A DNA stretch of 64,000 bases, from the NCBI RefSeq assembly GCF_024267675.1, contig NZ_JALDYX010000010.1, positions 62,001 to 126,000 of the forward strand. Direction: 5' to 3'. The DNA comes from Marinobacterium sedimentorum. GTDB lineage: Bacteria > Pseudomonadota > Gammaproteobacteria > Pseudomonadales > Balneatricaceae. This document shows positions 25,569-33,590 of this stretch, piece by piece; position 1 is the stretch's first letter, and each line of letters starts with the position of its first letter. Position numbers and translations under genes: made by a program. Below the pieces are notes generated by a model, which was given only the letters and a program-made list of their open reading frames with translations, was not told where the DNA came from and did not search any database.

Positions 25569-25962
25569 TGGGTGCGGTGACTGGTAAATTGTGATTCGTG
25601 ATTCGTGATTCGTGATTCGGTATTGGTAATGAGTTAACAGGCTTGCGCCTGCAATTCTGCTCAAGCATGTAGCTTCCCTGCTTCATCATTGGGCCTTCTG
25701 TTGAACAGATGGCCCAAGGCGAACCCCACCCGTTCTCTCGAAAGAGCGCAGCACGTCCACGCAGGTGCGCCCATTCTTTTAGGCTGAAGAGTTGTGGGGT
25801 GACCGCACATACGCATCCATGCGTGTGCGGCATGACCGCCAGGGATGGCGAAAACCTCGCCTTTCTTTGTCTAAAAGCACATTTTTATTCGACTGAAGTA
25901 GAAGATGTCTTGTTGATTGGTTAGCGTGGTGACTTTCGATCCCCAGCGAGATTCCAGGTAAC
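25569..25962. repeat. Intergenic region with 7-bp tandem repeat and two large hairpins
   Basis: There is no gene in these 394 bases. GTGATTC is repeated four times without interruption at 25591-25618. At 25689-25717 the arms TTGGGCC.TCTGTT and AACAGA.GGCCCAA pair around a single G with one mismatch. At 25803-25830 CCGCACA..ACGCAT pairs with ATGCGT.GTGCGG. Neither hairpin has a T-run, so these are not ordinary terminators. Confidence 0.6.
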
Positions 25963-26907
25963 GTGAGCACCTCCAATCATATCCATTTGTTGCAGCAATA
26001 CCGGCAGTATGAACAGACCATCCACAGTCTGATGGAATCGATGATGACCAGCCTGAATGCGCAGGCGCTGCTGCATGACAGCAATGCCCAGCAGCAGACG
26101 GTGGATCTTCTGAGCCGTGCTTATCCGTTCGTCGAGCTGCTCTACAGCCTGGATGCCAGGGGTGTCCAGCTGATGGATTCGGCCTATGGGCCGAACGTCA
26201 GCGAGCGGCAGCGCCGTTCCCTGGGCAAGGGCAGTGACCGCAGCAAGCGCCCGTACGTGGTAGCGGCGCGCGATCAGCTGAACCGGGCCCTGGTCACCGC
26301 CCCCTACCTGTCCAGCGCCACTCATCAGCTGTCGGTCTCGGTGGTGCTGCACCTGGCCGATGACGCTGGTCATGAGCTCGGCTATCTGGTGCTCAATTTC
26401 AACCTGCAGCGCCTGATCGCCTATCTCAATGGCGACGGGCGGCGCACCCGCTTTCATCCCTGGTTTCAGGCGATCTACGGCCTGATTGGCGGCATGCTGA
26501 TCCTGGTGTCTGCGTTGTTGCTCTACTCCGCGGGCGAGTCCATGTTCAGCGTGTTCGATGCGGGCAGCAACATTGCCACAGGCGCCTTTGGTATCGTGAT
26601 CATGATTACGCTGGGTATGTCGATCTTCGATCTCGGCAAAACCATCCTCGAAGAGGAGGTGCTGGTGAGCAAGGATATCCACCACCACGATACAACCCGG
26701 CGCACCATTTCACGCTTCATGGCTGCGATTATTATCGCCGTTTCCATCGAGTCGCTGTTGCTGATGTTCAAGTCGCTGCTCAATGGCGGGGACGGGGGAA
26801 CCCCGCTGATCAGTGCGGTCTGGATGTTGCTGGCCGCCGTTGCCATGCTGGTCGGGTTGGGAATCTACCTGCGGCTCAGTCAGGAACGCAAAGGCGACAG
26901 CGCCTGA
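25963..26907 (+). CDS. PDC-sensor-like membrane protein without output domain
   Basis: The 314-residue protein begins with a soluble region (about 1-165) whose 'FVELLYSLDARGVQLMDSAY' and 'RPYVVAARDQLNRALVTAPY' resemble a PDC/Cache ligand-binding fold, although no leading membrane helix or signal peptide precedes it. Four hydrophobic helices follow (about 172-192, 205-225, 245-268, 280-302). There is no GGDEF, EAL, HAMP or kinase region. The start is GTG 25963 after CCAGGTAAC. It may act through a partner protein. No neighbour suggests a role. Confidence 0.6.
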   Translation: MSTSNHIHLLQQYRQYEQTIHSLMESMMTSLNAQALLHDSNAQQQTVDLLSRAYPFVELLYSLDARGVQLMDSAYGPNVSERQRRSLGKGSDRSKRPYVVAARDQLNRALVTAPYLSSATHQLSVSVVLHLADDAGHELGYLVLNFNLQRLIAYLNGDGRRTRFHPWFQAIYGLIGGMLILVSALLLYSAGESMFSVFDAGSNIATGAFGIVIMITLGMSIFDLGKTILEEEVLVSKDIHHHDTTRRTISRFMAAIIIAVSIESLLLMFKSLLNGGDGGTPLISAVWMLLAAVAMLVGLGIYLRLSQERKGDSA

Positions 26908-27227
26908 GCCTGGCGAGGGTGCGTTCGCCGTTTTCAGTCGGGCCACCGGCGCTTGCATCCAAAAGGGTGGGCGCAGCTGCGCGGACATGCAGGACATCGT
27001 CGGGGGAAAAGGCGGTGTTTGCACTGGGCCATATGGTCAGCAGAGGGTCAGGTGATGACGCATCCCTGCTTGATGTATCAAGCCGTCGGCTTGATATGAC
27101 GCACGAGGGTAACGCACGTCAGCTGGGCGCTTTCACTGCATCCGACTCAAGCCCGCCCAAAAGCGCGGAGCCAGCAAAAAGCCCGGCATGGTGGCCGGGC
27201 TTGAGTCGATAACGCGTACTGGCTGTA
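26908..27227. other. Intergenic region with a hairpin; no gene
   Basis: These 320 bases between convergent genes hold an eight-pair hairpin (ATCAAGCC-GTC-GGCTTGAT, 27077-27095) that may close the upstream gene, and the efp terminator near the right end. I see no coding signal. Confidence 0.5.
27176..27202 (-). terminator. Rho-independent terminator of the earP-efp operon
   Basis: On the minus strand AAGCCCGGC pairs with GCCGGGCTT around a six-base loop, followed by TTTTT. It lies 25 bases after the efp stop codon. Confidence 0.9.
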
Positions 27228-27800
27228 TCAGGCCGGCGCCTTGGCGCGGGACTTGTACTCGCCGGTGCGGGTGTCGATTTCGATCCAGTCGTCGGTGTTG
27301 CAGAAGTCCGCGACCTTGATTTCAGTGCCGTTGGCGAGACGGGCGACCTTCATCACCTTGCCGGAGGTATCGCCCCGGGCGGAGCCTTCGGTGTAGGTGA
27401 GCTGGCGCACTATGTTGGTGGGCAGATCGACGGAAATGACCTTGCCTTCAAAGAAGACGGCGGCGCAGATGTCGGTCATGCCTTCAACGATAAAGGGCAG
27501 CACGCTTTCCAGATCGTCGGCGTTGAGTTCGTACTGGTTGTAGTCTTCATCCATGAACACGTAAACCGAATCGCTGGAGTAGGAGTAGGTTACGTCGACG
27601 CGATCGAGTATCACCTGCTCCATTTTGTCGTCAGCCTTGTACACGGTCTCGGTGGCCGAACCGGTCAGCAGGTTTTTCAGCTTCATTTTTACAATGGCGC
27701 TGTTACGACCCGATTTGGTGAACTCGGCTTTTTGTATCAGCCAGGGCTGGTTGTCGATCAGAGCCACACTATTGGGTTTCATTTCTTGTGCGGTTTTCAT
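27228..27800 (-). CDS. efp: Elongation factor P, arginine (rhamnosylated) type
   Basis: This 190-residue factor relieves ribosomes stalled at polyproline runs. It has three beta-barrel domains; the tip loop of domain I reads '[18 protein letters not shown]' with Arg at residue 32, where E. coli EF-P has a lysine. Arg32 EF-Ps are activated by rhamnosylation by EarP, whose gene lies directly upstream. The C-terminal '[15 protein letters not shown]' is the EF-P signature. Length and loop match Pseudomonas EF-P rather than the EfpL/YeiP paralogue. Confidence 0.95.
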   Translation of the reverse strand: MKTAQEMKPNSVALIDNQPWLIQKAEFTKSGRNSAIVKMKLKNLLTGSATETVYKADDKMEQVILDRVDVTYSYSSDSVYVFMDEDYNQYELNADDLESVLPFIVEGMTDICAAVFFEGKVISVDLPTNIVRQLTYTEGSARGDTSGKVMKVARLANGTEIKVADFCNTDDWIEIDTRTGEYKSRAKAPA

Positions 27801-27842
27801 GGGAATGTCCAGGACAAGGAGTAGGTGCTATTCAAGGTCGCA

Positions 27843-29033
27843 TCATAGCCATTTTCGAAAAAACTGCACTAGGGCCGTGGAAATATTTATCTGGGCACTT
27901 AATTGAGTACACCAGGCATCGCTATGGGCCTCCAGCTCCGGCCAGACTTGCCGCAGTGCCTGCTCGCTTTTCGCCATGTTTAGGCCGCTGTTCCAGGCGT
28001 GCCACTGTGCCTGCAGCGCGGTGCCTGCCGCCGGGCTCAGACCATGGCAGTAAAGCTTGAGAAAGGCATCGAGCTTGTCCATATGGGCGTTTTCCTGCTG
28101 TGGATAGATGTGCCAGAGCAGCGGTTTGGCGGCCCACTGGGCGCGAACAAAGGAGTCCTCACCGCGCACAACATTTAAATCACAGCTCCAGAGCAGGCGG
28201 TCATAATCCGGCTGGCTTAAAAAGGGCAGTAGCTGCACTTTTAAGGCACCACGCTGATGTTGATCGTTTAAAGATAATTGCTTTACGCCGAGCCATTCTT
28301 GCAGCTCGGCAATAATTCGACCCTGGGGCACCAGCAGCTGGGTGGGCCTGGTAGCGGCGGCCAGAGTATCCAGCCAGCTGAACAGGCTTTTGTTTTCATA
28401 GGAGAAAAGCGACACCAGGCGGCTATTTTTTTGCGCGATGACCCCCAGGGAATTTAAAAACTGCTGTCGCGCGGCCGGGTCCTGCTGAAAACGCCGGCGC
28501 TGTTCAATGAGTCCTGCTTCACGCAGGAGCCCGCCGGTATCCGGGGTGAAGCCCGGAAAGAAGAAGTATTTTTGCAGGCCGCGGGGCTGGAGCGAGGGCA
28601 GGCCGTGGCAACCGGCCACCCAGTCTTCGGCGCTGAGGTATTCCAGGTTCAGCCAGAGCGAGGGGCGTGCCCGTTGCGCCATGGCCGCTATATAAGCGTC
28701 GGGCAGCTGGCAGGCGAAGGCCTCTATCACTACATCCGCTGCCTTTACCGATGAATAGTCTGGCGCTGAAGCGCTCGGCGGCTGATCCTGTGGTGAAGGG
28801 TCCTGTTGTAGAGGGTCATGCAACCAGTGCTGCACCCGCACGCCCTGATGCAGCTGCTGGGCATCCTTGGCGTTCGCCGCGGGGCACAGGCGAGCGAAGC
28901 ACTCCAGATCATCCACCCAGAGGCGCACTTCCTGATCGTGCTCGGCCACCAGTTGTCGCGCCAGGCGCCAGGTGACGCCGATATCGCCAAAGTTGTCGAT
29001 AACGCTGCAAAATATGTCCCAGCTCGCGCGCAT
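27843..29033 (-). CDS. earP: EF-P arginine rhamnosyltransferase EarP
   Basis: The 396-residue GT-B-type glycosyltransferase moves rhamnose from dTDP-rhamnose to Arg32 of EF-P. The N-terminus 'ASWDIFCSVIDNFGDIGVTW' contains Asp13 and Asp17, needed for catalysis in characterised EarP, and the nucleotide-sugar site is 'NVVRGEDSFVRAQWA' near residue 270 (the essential Glu). I start at ATG 29033 because family proteins begin here; the frame runs on to an ATG at 29072 with no better ribosome site. It is 42 bases upstream of efp in the same direction, so the enzyme and its only known substrate are made together. Confidence 0.95.
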   Translation of the reverse strand: MRASWDIFCSVIDNFGDIGVTWRLARQLVAEHDQEVRLWVDDLECFARLCPAANAKDAQQLHQGVRVQHWLHDPLQQDPSPQDQPPSASAPDYSSVKAADVVIEAFACQLPDAYIAAMAQRARPSLWLNLEYLSAEDWVAGCHGLPSLQPRGLQKYFFFPGFTPDTGGLLREAGLIEQRRRFQQDPAARQQFLNSLGVIAQKNSRLVSLFSYENKSLFSWLDTLAAATRPTQLLVPQGRIIAELQEWLGVKQLSLNDQHQRGALKVQLLPFLSQPDYDRLLWSCDLNVVRGEDSFVRAQWAAKPLLWHIYPQQENAHMDKLDAFLKLYCHGLSPAAGTALQAQWHAWNSGLNMAKSEQALRQVWPELEAHSDAWCTQLSAQINISTALVQFFRKWL

Positions 29034-29106
29034 GCCGAATCCGCCGTCAAAGGCTGAAAGAATAGGCGTCATTATGCCCGATGCGCTGCTTCAGAGCTTC
29101 AGAGCT

Positions 29107-29973
29107 TCAGAGCGCATTGATGGGGACTTTAATGTAACTCAGGCCGTTGTCTTCCGGCGGTGGAAACTCGCCCGCACGTATATTGATTTGTACCGAGGGT
29201 AAAATGAGCTTTGGCATGGGGAGCGTCTTGTCACGGGCATTGCGCATCCGCACGAAGGCGTCTTCGCTGATGCCCTCATGGACGTGGATGTTGCTGCGCC
29301 TTTGTTCAGCAACGGTGCTTTCCCAGCAAATGGTTTCGCGCCCGTCTGGCAGATAGTCGTGGTTCAGGAAGATGCGGGTGTCTGCCGGCAGCGCAAAGAC
29401 TTTCTGGATTGAGCGGTATAGCGCATGGGCGTCGCCGCCGGGGAAGTCGGCCCTGGCTGTGCCAAAGTCGGGCATGAAGAGGGTGTCGCCGACGAAAGCC
29501 GCATCACCGATAACGTGGGTCATGCAGGCCGGTGTATGCCCTGGTGTATGAATGGCTCTGGCCTCAAGCGACCCGACTTTGTAGCCTTCACCGTCCTTGA
29601 AAAGGTGGTCAAACTGGCTGCCGTCGATACGGAAGGCGGCTTCAGCGTTAAAGAGTTTGCCAAATATTCTCTGCACTTCGGTGATGTGCTCGCCAATACC
29701 GATGCGCCCGCCGAGTACTGTTTTCAGGTAGTGCGCGGCGCAAAGATGGTCGGCGTGTACATGGGTGTCGATAATCCACTCGGTTACCAGGCCCTGTGCT
29801 TTCACATAGTCGGCCAGCCTGTCGGCGGAGCGGGTCGCGGTACGGCCAGAGGCCGCATCGTAATCGAGCAGTGAGTCGATAATCGCACAGCTGCGGCTGC
29901 CAGGATCGATGACGATATGGCTGACATTGCTGGTGGCCTCATCAAAAAAGGAAGTGATTTCAGGCTTTTTCAC
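29107..29973 (-). CDS. blh: Persulfide dioxygenase-like metallo-beta-lactamase-fold protein (Blh)
   Basis: The 288-residue protein is of the ETHE1/Blh type, which oxidises glutathione persulfide in sulfide detoxification. The metal motif is 'DTHVHADHLCAAHYLK' (HxHxDH), with further ligands in 'IHTPGHTPACMTHVIGDAAF' and 'FLNHDYLPDGR'. GTG 29973 is chosen since AAAGGAT lies seven bases before it; another GTG at 30006 has none. It is the last gene of the bigR-pmpA-pmpB-blh set. Its stop codon lies inside an eight-base tandem repeat (GCTTCAGA x3, 29088-29111). Confidence 0.88.
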   Translation of the reverse strand: MKKPEITSFFDEATSNVSHIVIDPGSRSCAIIDSLLDYDAASGRTATRSADRLADYVKAQGLVTEWIIDTHVHADHLCAAHYLKTVLGGRIGIGEHITEVQRIFGKLFNAEAAFRIDGSQFDHLFKDGEGYKVGSLEARAIHTPGHTPACMTHVIGDAAFVGDTLFMPDFGTARADFPGGDAHALYRSIQKVFALPADTRIFLNHDYLPDGRETICWESTVAEQRRSNIHVHEGISEDAFVRMRNARDKTLPMPKLILPSVQINIRAGEFPPPEDNGLSYIKVPINAL

Positions 29974-30021
29974 GGGCAGATCCTTTTGAACATGAGTGGA
30001 TTGCACAGCCAGCCGCTGGGC

Positions 30022-30432
30022 TCAGGAGCGCTGCAGCTTGCGCGTTGCAGAGGTGGCAAGCAGCATGGCGGCGACGAAAATCGCAGCCTGCCCGGGGGCT
30101 GCGCCCAGGGCCGCGATTGCAGGGCCCGGGCAGAAGCCGACCAGGCCCCAGCCAATACCGAAAAGGATGGCGCCGCCAACGAGCCTGCGGTCAATCAGCA
30201 GCCCCTCGGGCAGGAAAAAACGGGCCTCGAACAGCGGTTTTGGACGCCTGAGAACAAGGCGCAACCCGATGCCGTAGACAATAACGGCGAAGGCCATAAC
30301 GAAGGCAAGAGACGGATCCCAGACGCCGAAAATATCCAGAAAGCCGATAACCTTTGCCGGATTGATCATGCCGGAAACCATCAGACCCGCGCTAAAGAGG
30401 GCGCCGGTGAGGAAGATAACGAAGAGGTGCAT
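30022..30432 (-). CDS. pmpB: YeeE/YedE-type (DUF6691) membrane protein PmpB
   Basis: The 136-residue protein has four hydrophobic helices and the thiosulfate/sulfur-transport hallmark 'GFCPGPAIAALG' near residue 105, with a single Cys that in YeeE-family proteins relays sulfur. The N-terminal 'LVSGMINPAKVIGFLDIFG' near residue 18 is also characteristic. It follows pmpA by three bases, and together they form the two halves of the YeeE fold. It probably exports or imports a sulfur species under BigR control. Confidence 0.85.
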   Translation of the reverse strand: MHLFVIFLTGALFSAGLMVSGMINPAKVIGFLDIFGVWDPSLAFVMAFAVIVYGIGLRLVLRRPKPLFEARFFLPEGLLIDRRLVGGAILFGIGWGLVGFCPGPAIAALGAAPGQAAIFVAAMLLATSATRKLQRS

Positions 30433-30435
30433 GAC

Positions 30436-30855
30436 TTAATTCCCCAGGAGATGTTTGCTGACGGCGACGGTCACAATGGCGCTGGCCATAAAGAGTCCCG
30501 TTGCGACGACAGAGCGTTTTGACAGCCGTGCAACCCCGCACACGCCATGACCGGAGGTGCAGCCGTTACCCAGGGCCGTACCAAGGCCAACGATGGCACC
30601 TGCGAGTGCGAGCATGGGGATGCTGGCGCTGATCTCGATGGCCGGCATGCTGCCGGACACTGTGCGCCAGGCCAGGGGGGCTGCGACTATGCCGGCGATG
30701 AAGGCGGCGCGCCATTGCCAGTCGTTTGCCAGCGGTGGCAGCAAGCGGCTGACAATGCCACTGATGCCCATGATCTTGCCGTGGCTGGCCATAAGGAGCA
30801 GGGCGGCGGCGCCGATCAGGATGCCGCCTATGGAGGCGGCAATAAAGTTATGCAT
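30436..30855 (-). CDS. pmpA: YeeE/YedE-type membrane protein PmpA
   Basis: The 139-residue four-helix protein has the half-channel motif 'GNGCTSGHGVCGVARLSKRS' near residue 98, with two Cys suited to sulfur relay. Its companion half, PmpB, follows immediately. It starts just after the bigR stop (two bases apart). The pair bigR-pmpA-pmpB-blh is the arrangement described for sulfide-responsive operons in plant-associated bacteria. Confidence 0.87.
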   Translation of the reverse strand: MHNFIAASIGGILIGAAALLLMASHGKIMGISGIVSRLLPPLANDWQWRAAFIAGIVAAPLAWRTVSGSMPAIEISASIPMLALAGAIVGLGTALGNGCTSGHGVCGVARLSKRSVVATGLFMASAIVTVAVSKHLLGN

Positions 30856-30857
30856 GG

Positions 30858-31166
30858 TCAGGCTCCTGTTTCATCCTGGCAAAAGGTGCTGTAGAGAAAC
30901 GCCATGATCTGCCGGACGTCTTCGTCGACGATGGCGTAGTAAATGGTCTGGCCATCCCGGCGTGCCGCGATGGCACCCTCGCGGCGCAGTATGGCAAGCT
31001 GTTGCGACATTGCCGGCGGCTTCATGCCAACGGCGTCACAGAGCGCACCCACGGATTTTTCGCCCGCTACCAGGTGACAGAGCGTCATGAGTCGCTGTCG
31101 TGTTGACAGCAGTTTCAAAAGACCGGCGACACGATCGGCGGTCTGTTCCATCTGTTTAATTTGCAT
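30858..31166 (-). CDS. bigR: ArsR-family persulfide-sensing repressor BigR/SqrR-like
   Basis: The 102-residue winged-helix repressor has recognition helix 'MKPPAMSQQLAILRREG' near residues 48-64 and a wing 'ARRDGQTIYYAIVD'. Two cysteines, Cys43 ('VGALCDAVG') and Cys97 ('YSTFCQDE'), sit where BigR/SqrR use their redox pair to form a polysulfide bridge, and no metal-binding ArsR box is present. It heads the operon with pmpAB and blh. The start at 31166 lies within an inverted repeat, so it is probably autoregulated. Confidence 0.88.
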   Translation of the reverse strand: MQIKQMEQTADRVAGLLKLLSTRQRLMTLCHLVAGEKSVGALCDAVGMKPPAMSQQLAILRREGAIAARRDGQTIYYAIVDEDVRQIMAFLYSTFCQDETGA

Positions 31167-31208
31167 ATTTCATAATATACGCAAGTATTGAAGTTGATGG
31201 CAAGCGAA
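31165..31208 (-). promoter_or_regulatory. bigR operon promoter and candidate operator
   Basis: On the minus strand TTGCCA, 18 bases and TATATT form a plausible promoter ending at 31174. The inverted repeat ATATT-TCAT-AATAT (31165-31178) overlaps both the -10 box and the bigR start codon, a natural site for the repressor. The transcription start would fall at or within a few bases of the ATG, so the mRNA may be leaderless. Confidence 0.5.
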
Positions 31209-31295
31209 ATCAGTCCGGCGCCGACAAGGCCGATGCTGGCTTTGGCATGCCTGCCTTGCCTGCGCCGGGAAGTCGCCTTTTAACTGGCAGGGCAG

Positions 31296-31826
31296 TTAGC
31301 TGCCAGGCGCGACCTTGACCATGATGTGGGCGTAGGGCGTACCCTTCCACATCACATAGACCGGATCAGCCGGGTTTGTGGACATGCCTTCGAGCATGGC
31401 GGGATCGGGTACCACGATCATCAGGTGCGGCCCTTCCTTTACCCAGTCGTCACTGCTGGCAGGATCGGTGGCGTAGGGATCGCTGTTGCTCGAACCGGTG
31501 GCAGTTCCTTCGCCGGCCAGCATGTAGGACACACTGAGGCTGTCGGGCTTGAAATCCTTTTTACCCATCAGGGCGCCAATCATGGAATCCCATACCGGTT
31601 CGTTGCACATCGGACCTATCATCTCCTGTTGCGGATAACAGGTGTAGCTGTTAGAGCCTTCGCGCAATACCGTGCCATCGGGTGCCTTGATGGTGGCGTT
31701 GGCGGTTACGGCGGGCGGGCCTGCGCTTTGGGCGCTGGCAATCATGTCGGCTTTTTCGTCTGCCAGCGCCAGGCTGCATCCGAGCAGGCTGAGGCTGGCA
31801 CAGGTACTTATGAACTTGCTGTACAT
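31296..31826 (-). CDS. Exported hypothetical protein (possible lipoprotein)
   Basis: The 176-residue secreted protein has a signal peptide 'MYSKFISTCASLSLLGCSLA'. 'LLGC' could be a lipobox (Cys17), or signal peptidase I could cut after 'ALA'. The mature part has 'TCYPQQEMIGPMCNEPVWDS' with two Cys, and the C-terminal 'GPHLMIVVPDPAMLEGMSTN' and 'YVMWKGTPYAHIMVKV', a pattern I have seen in uncharacterised proteins of many proteobacteria. The ATG at 31826 has AGGTGATTAC upstream. The gene stands alone; its function is unknown. Confidence 0.75.
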   Translation of the reverse strand: MYSKFISTCASLSLLGCSLALADEKADMIASAQSAGPPAVTANATIKAPDGTVLREGSNSYTCYPQQEMIGPMCNEPVWDSMIGALMGKKDFKPDSLSVSYMLAGEGTATGSSNSDPYATDPASSDDWVKEGPHLMIVVPDPAMLEGMSTNPADPVYVMWKGTPYAHIMVKVAPGS

Positions 31827-32023
31827 GGTAATCACCTGTTGGGTTATTTTTTATCAGTGGGTACAGCGAAAACACCCGTTCAAAGTATAGGTGTGCCAGG
31901 AAGGAGAATGGCGTTGCGAAAACACGGGGGACGGCGGGTGCAAAGTTTGCGCGACCTTTGCTTGTATCTTTGGTCGCCAGCTCTTACATTGCCGTCTCTT
32001 TCTACTTACATTGCTGGCGCCTC

Positions 32024-32260
32024 ATGAATCGACGCAAAAAAATCAATCAGATCCTCGGCAAGAAGGCCAAGAAGGCAAACTTAAAGGCGAACCCCAGCCA
32101 CAAGCCGCGCTATATCTCCAAGGCCGAGCGTGAAAAGGCGCAGGAGACGGAATCTGCCGAGCTCGGAGAGGTGTCGCAGGATGCCGCTGCTGAAAACGGT
32201 GGGGCTGAAGAAGCGGGTGCGCAAGAGGGTACTGTTAAAGACGCCGGCGCTGAAGGCTAA
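32024..32260 (+). CDS. DUF2986 small basic protein
   Basis: The 78-residue protein begins 'MNRRKKINQILGKKAKKANL' and 'SHKPRYISKAEREK', the fixed opening of DUF2986 proteins in marine gammaproteobacteria. The rest is an acidic, low-complexity Ala/Glu tail. The Lys/Arg-rich head may bind nucleic acid; this is only inference. The frame is open further upstream to 31958, but the family start is at 32024. Confidence 0.7.
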   Translation: MNRRKKINQILGKKAKKANLKANPSHKPRYISKAEREKAQETESAELGEVSQDAAAENGGAEEAGAQEGTVKDAGAEG

Positions 32261-32375
32261 AAGCCAGGGTAGTTTCTTTGAGTAGTTTCAATGCCCCGTC
32301 TGGCATAGGGCGGGCTGAGCCCGAGCCCTGTCTGGCAGGGCCCGCCGCGCTTGAAGCTTTGATACGACGAATCAG

Positions 32376-33065
32376 TTAGACGGCCTTTCTGAGTTTGAGT
32401 GCATTCACCGCACAGTCGCCGGTGTGGCGCACGTGTTCCAGCATGATCTCGCCGGCTTTCACGCTGTCTTTCGCCTGCAGGGCATCAAGCAGTGTCTGGT
32501 GTTCCTGTACCGATTCCTCCCAGCGATCTTCAGTGCCTATCGCCATGTAGCGGCCGCGGCTGGCACGCATTAGCAGCTGTTCGTGCAGGCTGGTGAGGGT
32601 GCTGTTGCGGGACATCGCAATGATCATGCGATGAATGTCCTGGTTGAGCTCGAAATAGTTGTGCCGGTCGCCGGCGCTGTACAGGGATTCCAGACGGGTC
32701 TGCATCTGCGCCAGCTTTTTCAGTTCGCTGTCGGTGGCGCGGCTCGCCGCCAGTTCCGCTGCCATGCGCTCGAGCCCGCCGATGAGCTCGAACAGTTCGG
32801 CGAATTCTTCCGGTGTCAGGACCGCCACGCGGGCGCCACGGTTGGGCTCAATGGACACCAGGCCTTCGGAGTGCAATACCTTGAGGGCTTCGCGCAGCGG
32901 GGTGCGGGAGATTTCCAGCTGTTCGCAGAGGGCGCTTTCGTCGATACGCTCGCCTTCGGGCAGCTCGCCCTCGATAATCATCGAGCGCAGGTGATCGGAA
33001 ATTTCCTCATGCAGCGAGCGTCGTTTCATCGACGTCTTTTTACGGGTCAGGTTGCTAGTGGTCAT
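32376..33065 (-). CDS. GntR/FadR-type (FCD) transcriptional regulator 2
   Basis: This regulator is paralogous to the one at 703-1392: 'ISRTPLREALKVL' in the recognition helix is identical, and 'GARVAV', 'GGLERMAAELAA' and 'ASRGRY...WEESVQEH' in the FCD domain are close copies. The start is uncertain among ATGs at 33065, 33074 and a longer frame to 33131; 33065 has AAGAG nine bases upstream. About 100 bp upstream is ATACATAATTAT (33169-33180), nearly the motif found before both catabolic operons, so it may regulate itself and those operons. Confidence 0.88.
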   Translation of the reverse strand: MTTSNLTRKKTSMKRRSLHEEISDHLRSMIIEGELPEGERIDESALCEQLEISRTPLREALKVLHSEGLVSIEPNRGARVAVLTPEEFAELFELIGGLERMAAELAASRATDSELKKLAQMQTRLESLYSAGDRHNYFELNQDIHRMIIAMSRNSTLTSLHEQLLMRASRGRYMAIGTEDRWEESVQEHQTLLDALQAKDSVKAGEIMLEHVRHTGDCAVNALKLRKAV

Positions 33066-33168
33066 GTCAGCCATCTCTTGTTTTGGCCTTTGGCAAGCCG
33101 GCGGGTCCGTGTCTGCCAGGGGCTGCAGCATCAGGCAGCGCAGTCTGCGCTGTCAGCCAGTATCAGGA

Positions 33169-33180
33169 ATACATAATTAT
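33169..33180 (-). promoter_or_regulatory. Candidate GntR operator upstream of regulator 2
   Basis: ATACATAATTAT differs by one base from the 12-mer at 1553, 1925 and 7049. It lies 104 bases before the preferred start codon of the second GntR gene. Confidence 0.5.
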
Positions 33181-33283
33181 AGCGACTTCGGTGCCGGAAA
33201 GCAGCGTGAAGCGGGGATCTTGCGGCAGGAAGTTCAGGCGCGGGGATGACCGAACGGCGGTGAGAGAGGCGTTTTGAGGCCTT

Positions 33284-33457
33284 CTAGCCCAGGGCGGCAA
33301 AGGCGAGTTTGAGAGTACCGGTGGTCACCAGCAACAGCGCCAGGCCTGCGGCGTAACAGACGGCAAAGCCACGCCAGTTCGACGCTGTCTTTTGGCTGCC
33401 AGCCGGCCGCGGCATGTTTATTTGGGTGTTGTTTGGGATCTTCGTTGAGGTGCTCAT
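33284..33457 (-). CDS. Small membrane protein downstream of the bd-oxidase genes
   Basis: ATG 33457 on the minus strand opens a 57-codon frame to TAG at 33286-33284, with AAAGG ten bases upstream. A polar head of 30 residues precedes one hydrophobic helix 'FAVCYAAGLALLLVTTGTLK'. It follows cioB but is separated from it by a clear terminator (33503-33540), so it would need its own promoter. It might be an accessory subunit like the small proteins of bd oxidases, but it does not match CydX or DUF2474 by eye. Confidence 0.45.
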   Translation of the reverse strand: MSTSTKIPNNTQINMPRPAGSQKTASNWRGFAVCYAAGLALLLVTTGTLKLAFAALG

Positions 33458-33502
33458 GGCGATGGACCTTTGGTTTGCTGTCTGTTTTAGCGCTGTTTGT
33501 TT

Positions 33503-33540
33503 AAAAAAAACCGCCAGCCCAGGCGTAGAGGGGCTGACGG
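33503..33540 (-). terminator. Rho-independent terminator of the cio operon
   Basis: On the minus strand CCGTCAGCCC pairs with GGGCTGGCGG (one G-T) around a ten-base loop, followed by eight T. It lies 50 bases after the cioB stop. Confidence 0.9.
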
Positions 33541-33590
33541 GTGCTTAGTAAAGGCAAGCCAGGGTGCAAACAGTGAATAGGGCCTGTGGA

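Noticed and set aside
25591..25618. Short tandem repeat considered as a CRISPR fragment
   Set aside because: The unit is only seven bases with no spacers, and no cas genes are present anywhere in the window.
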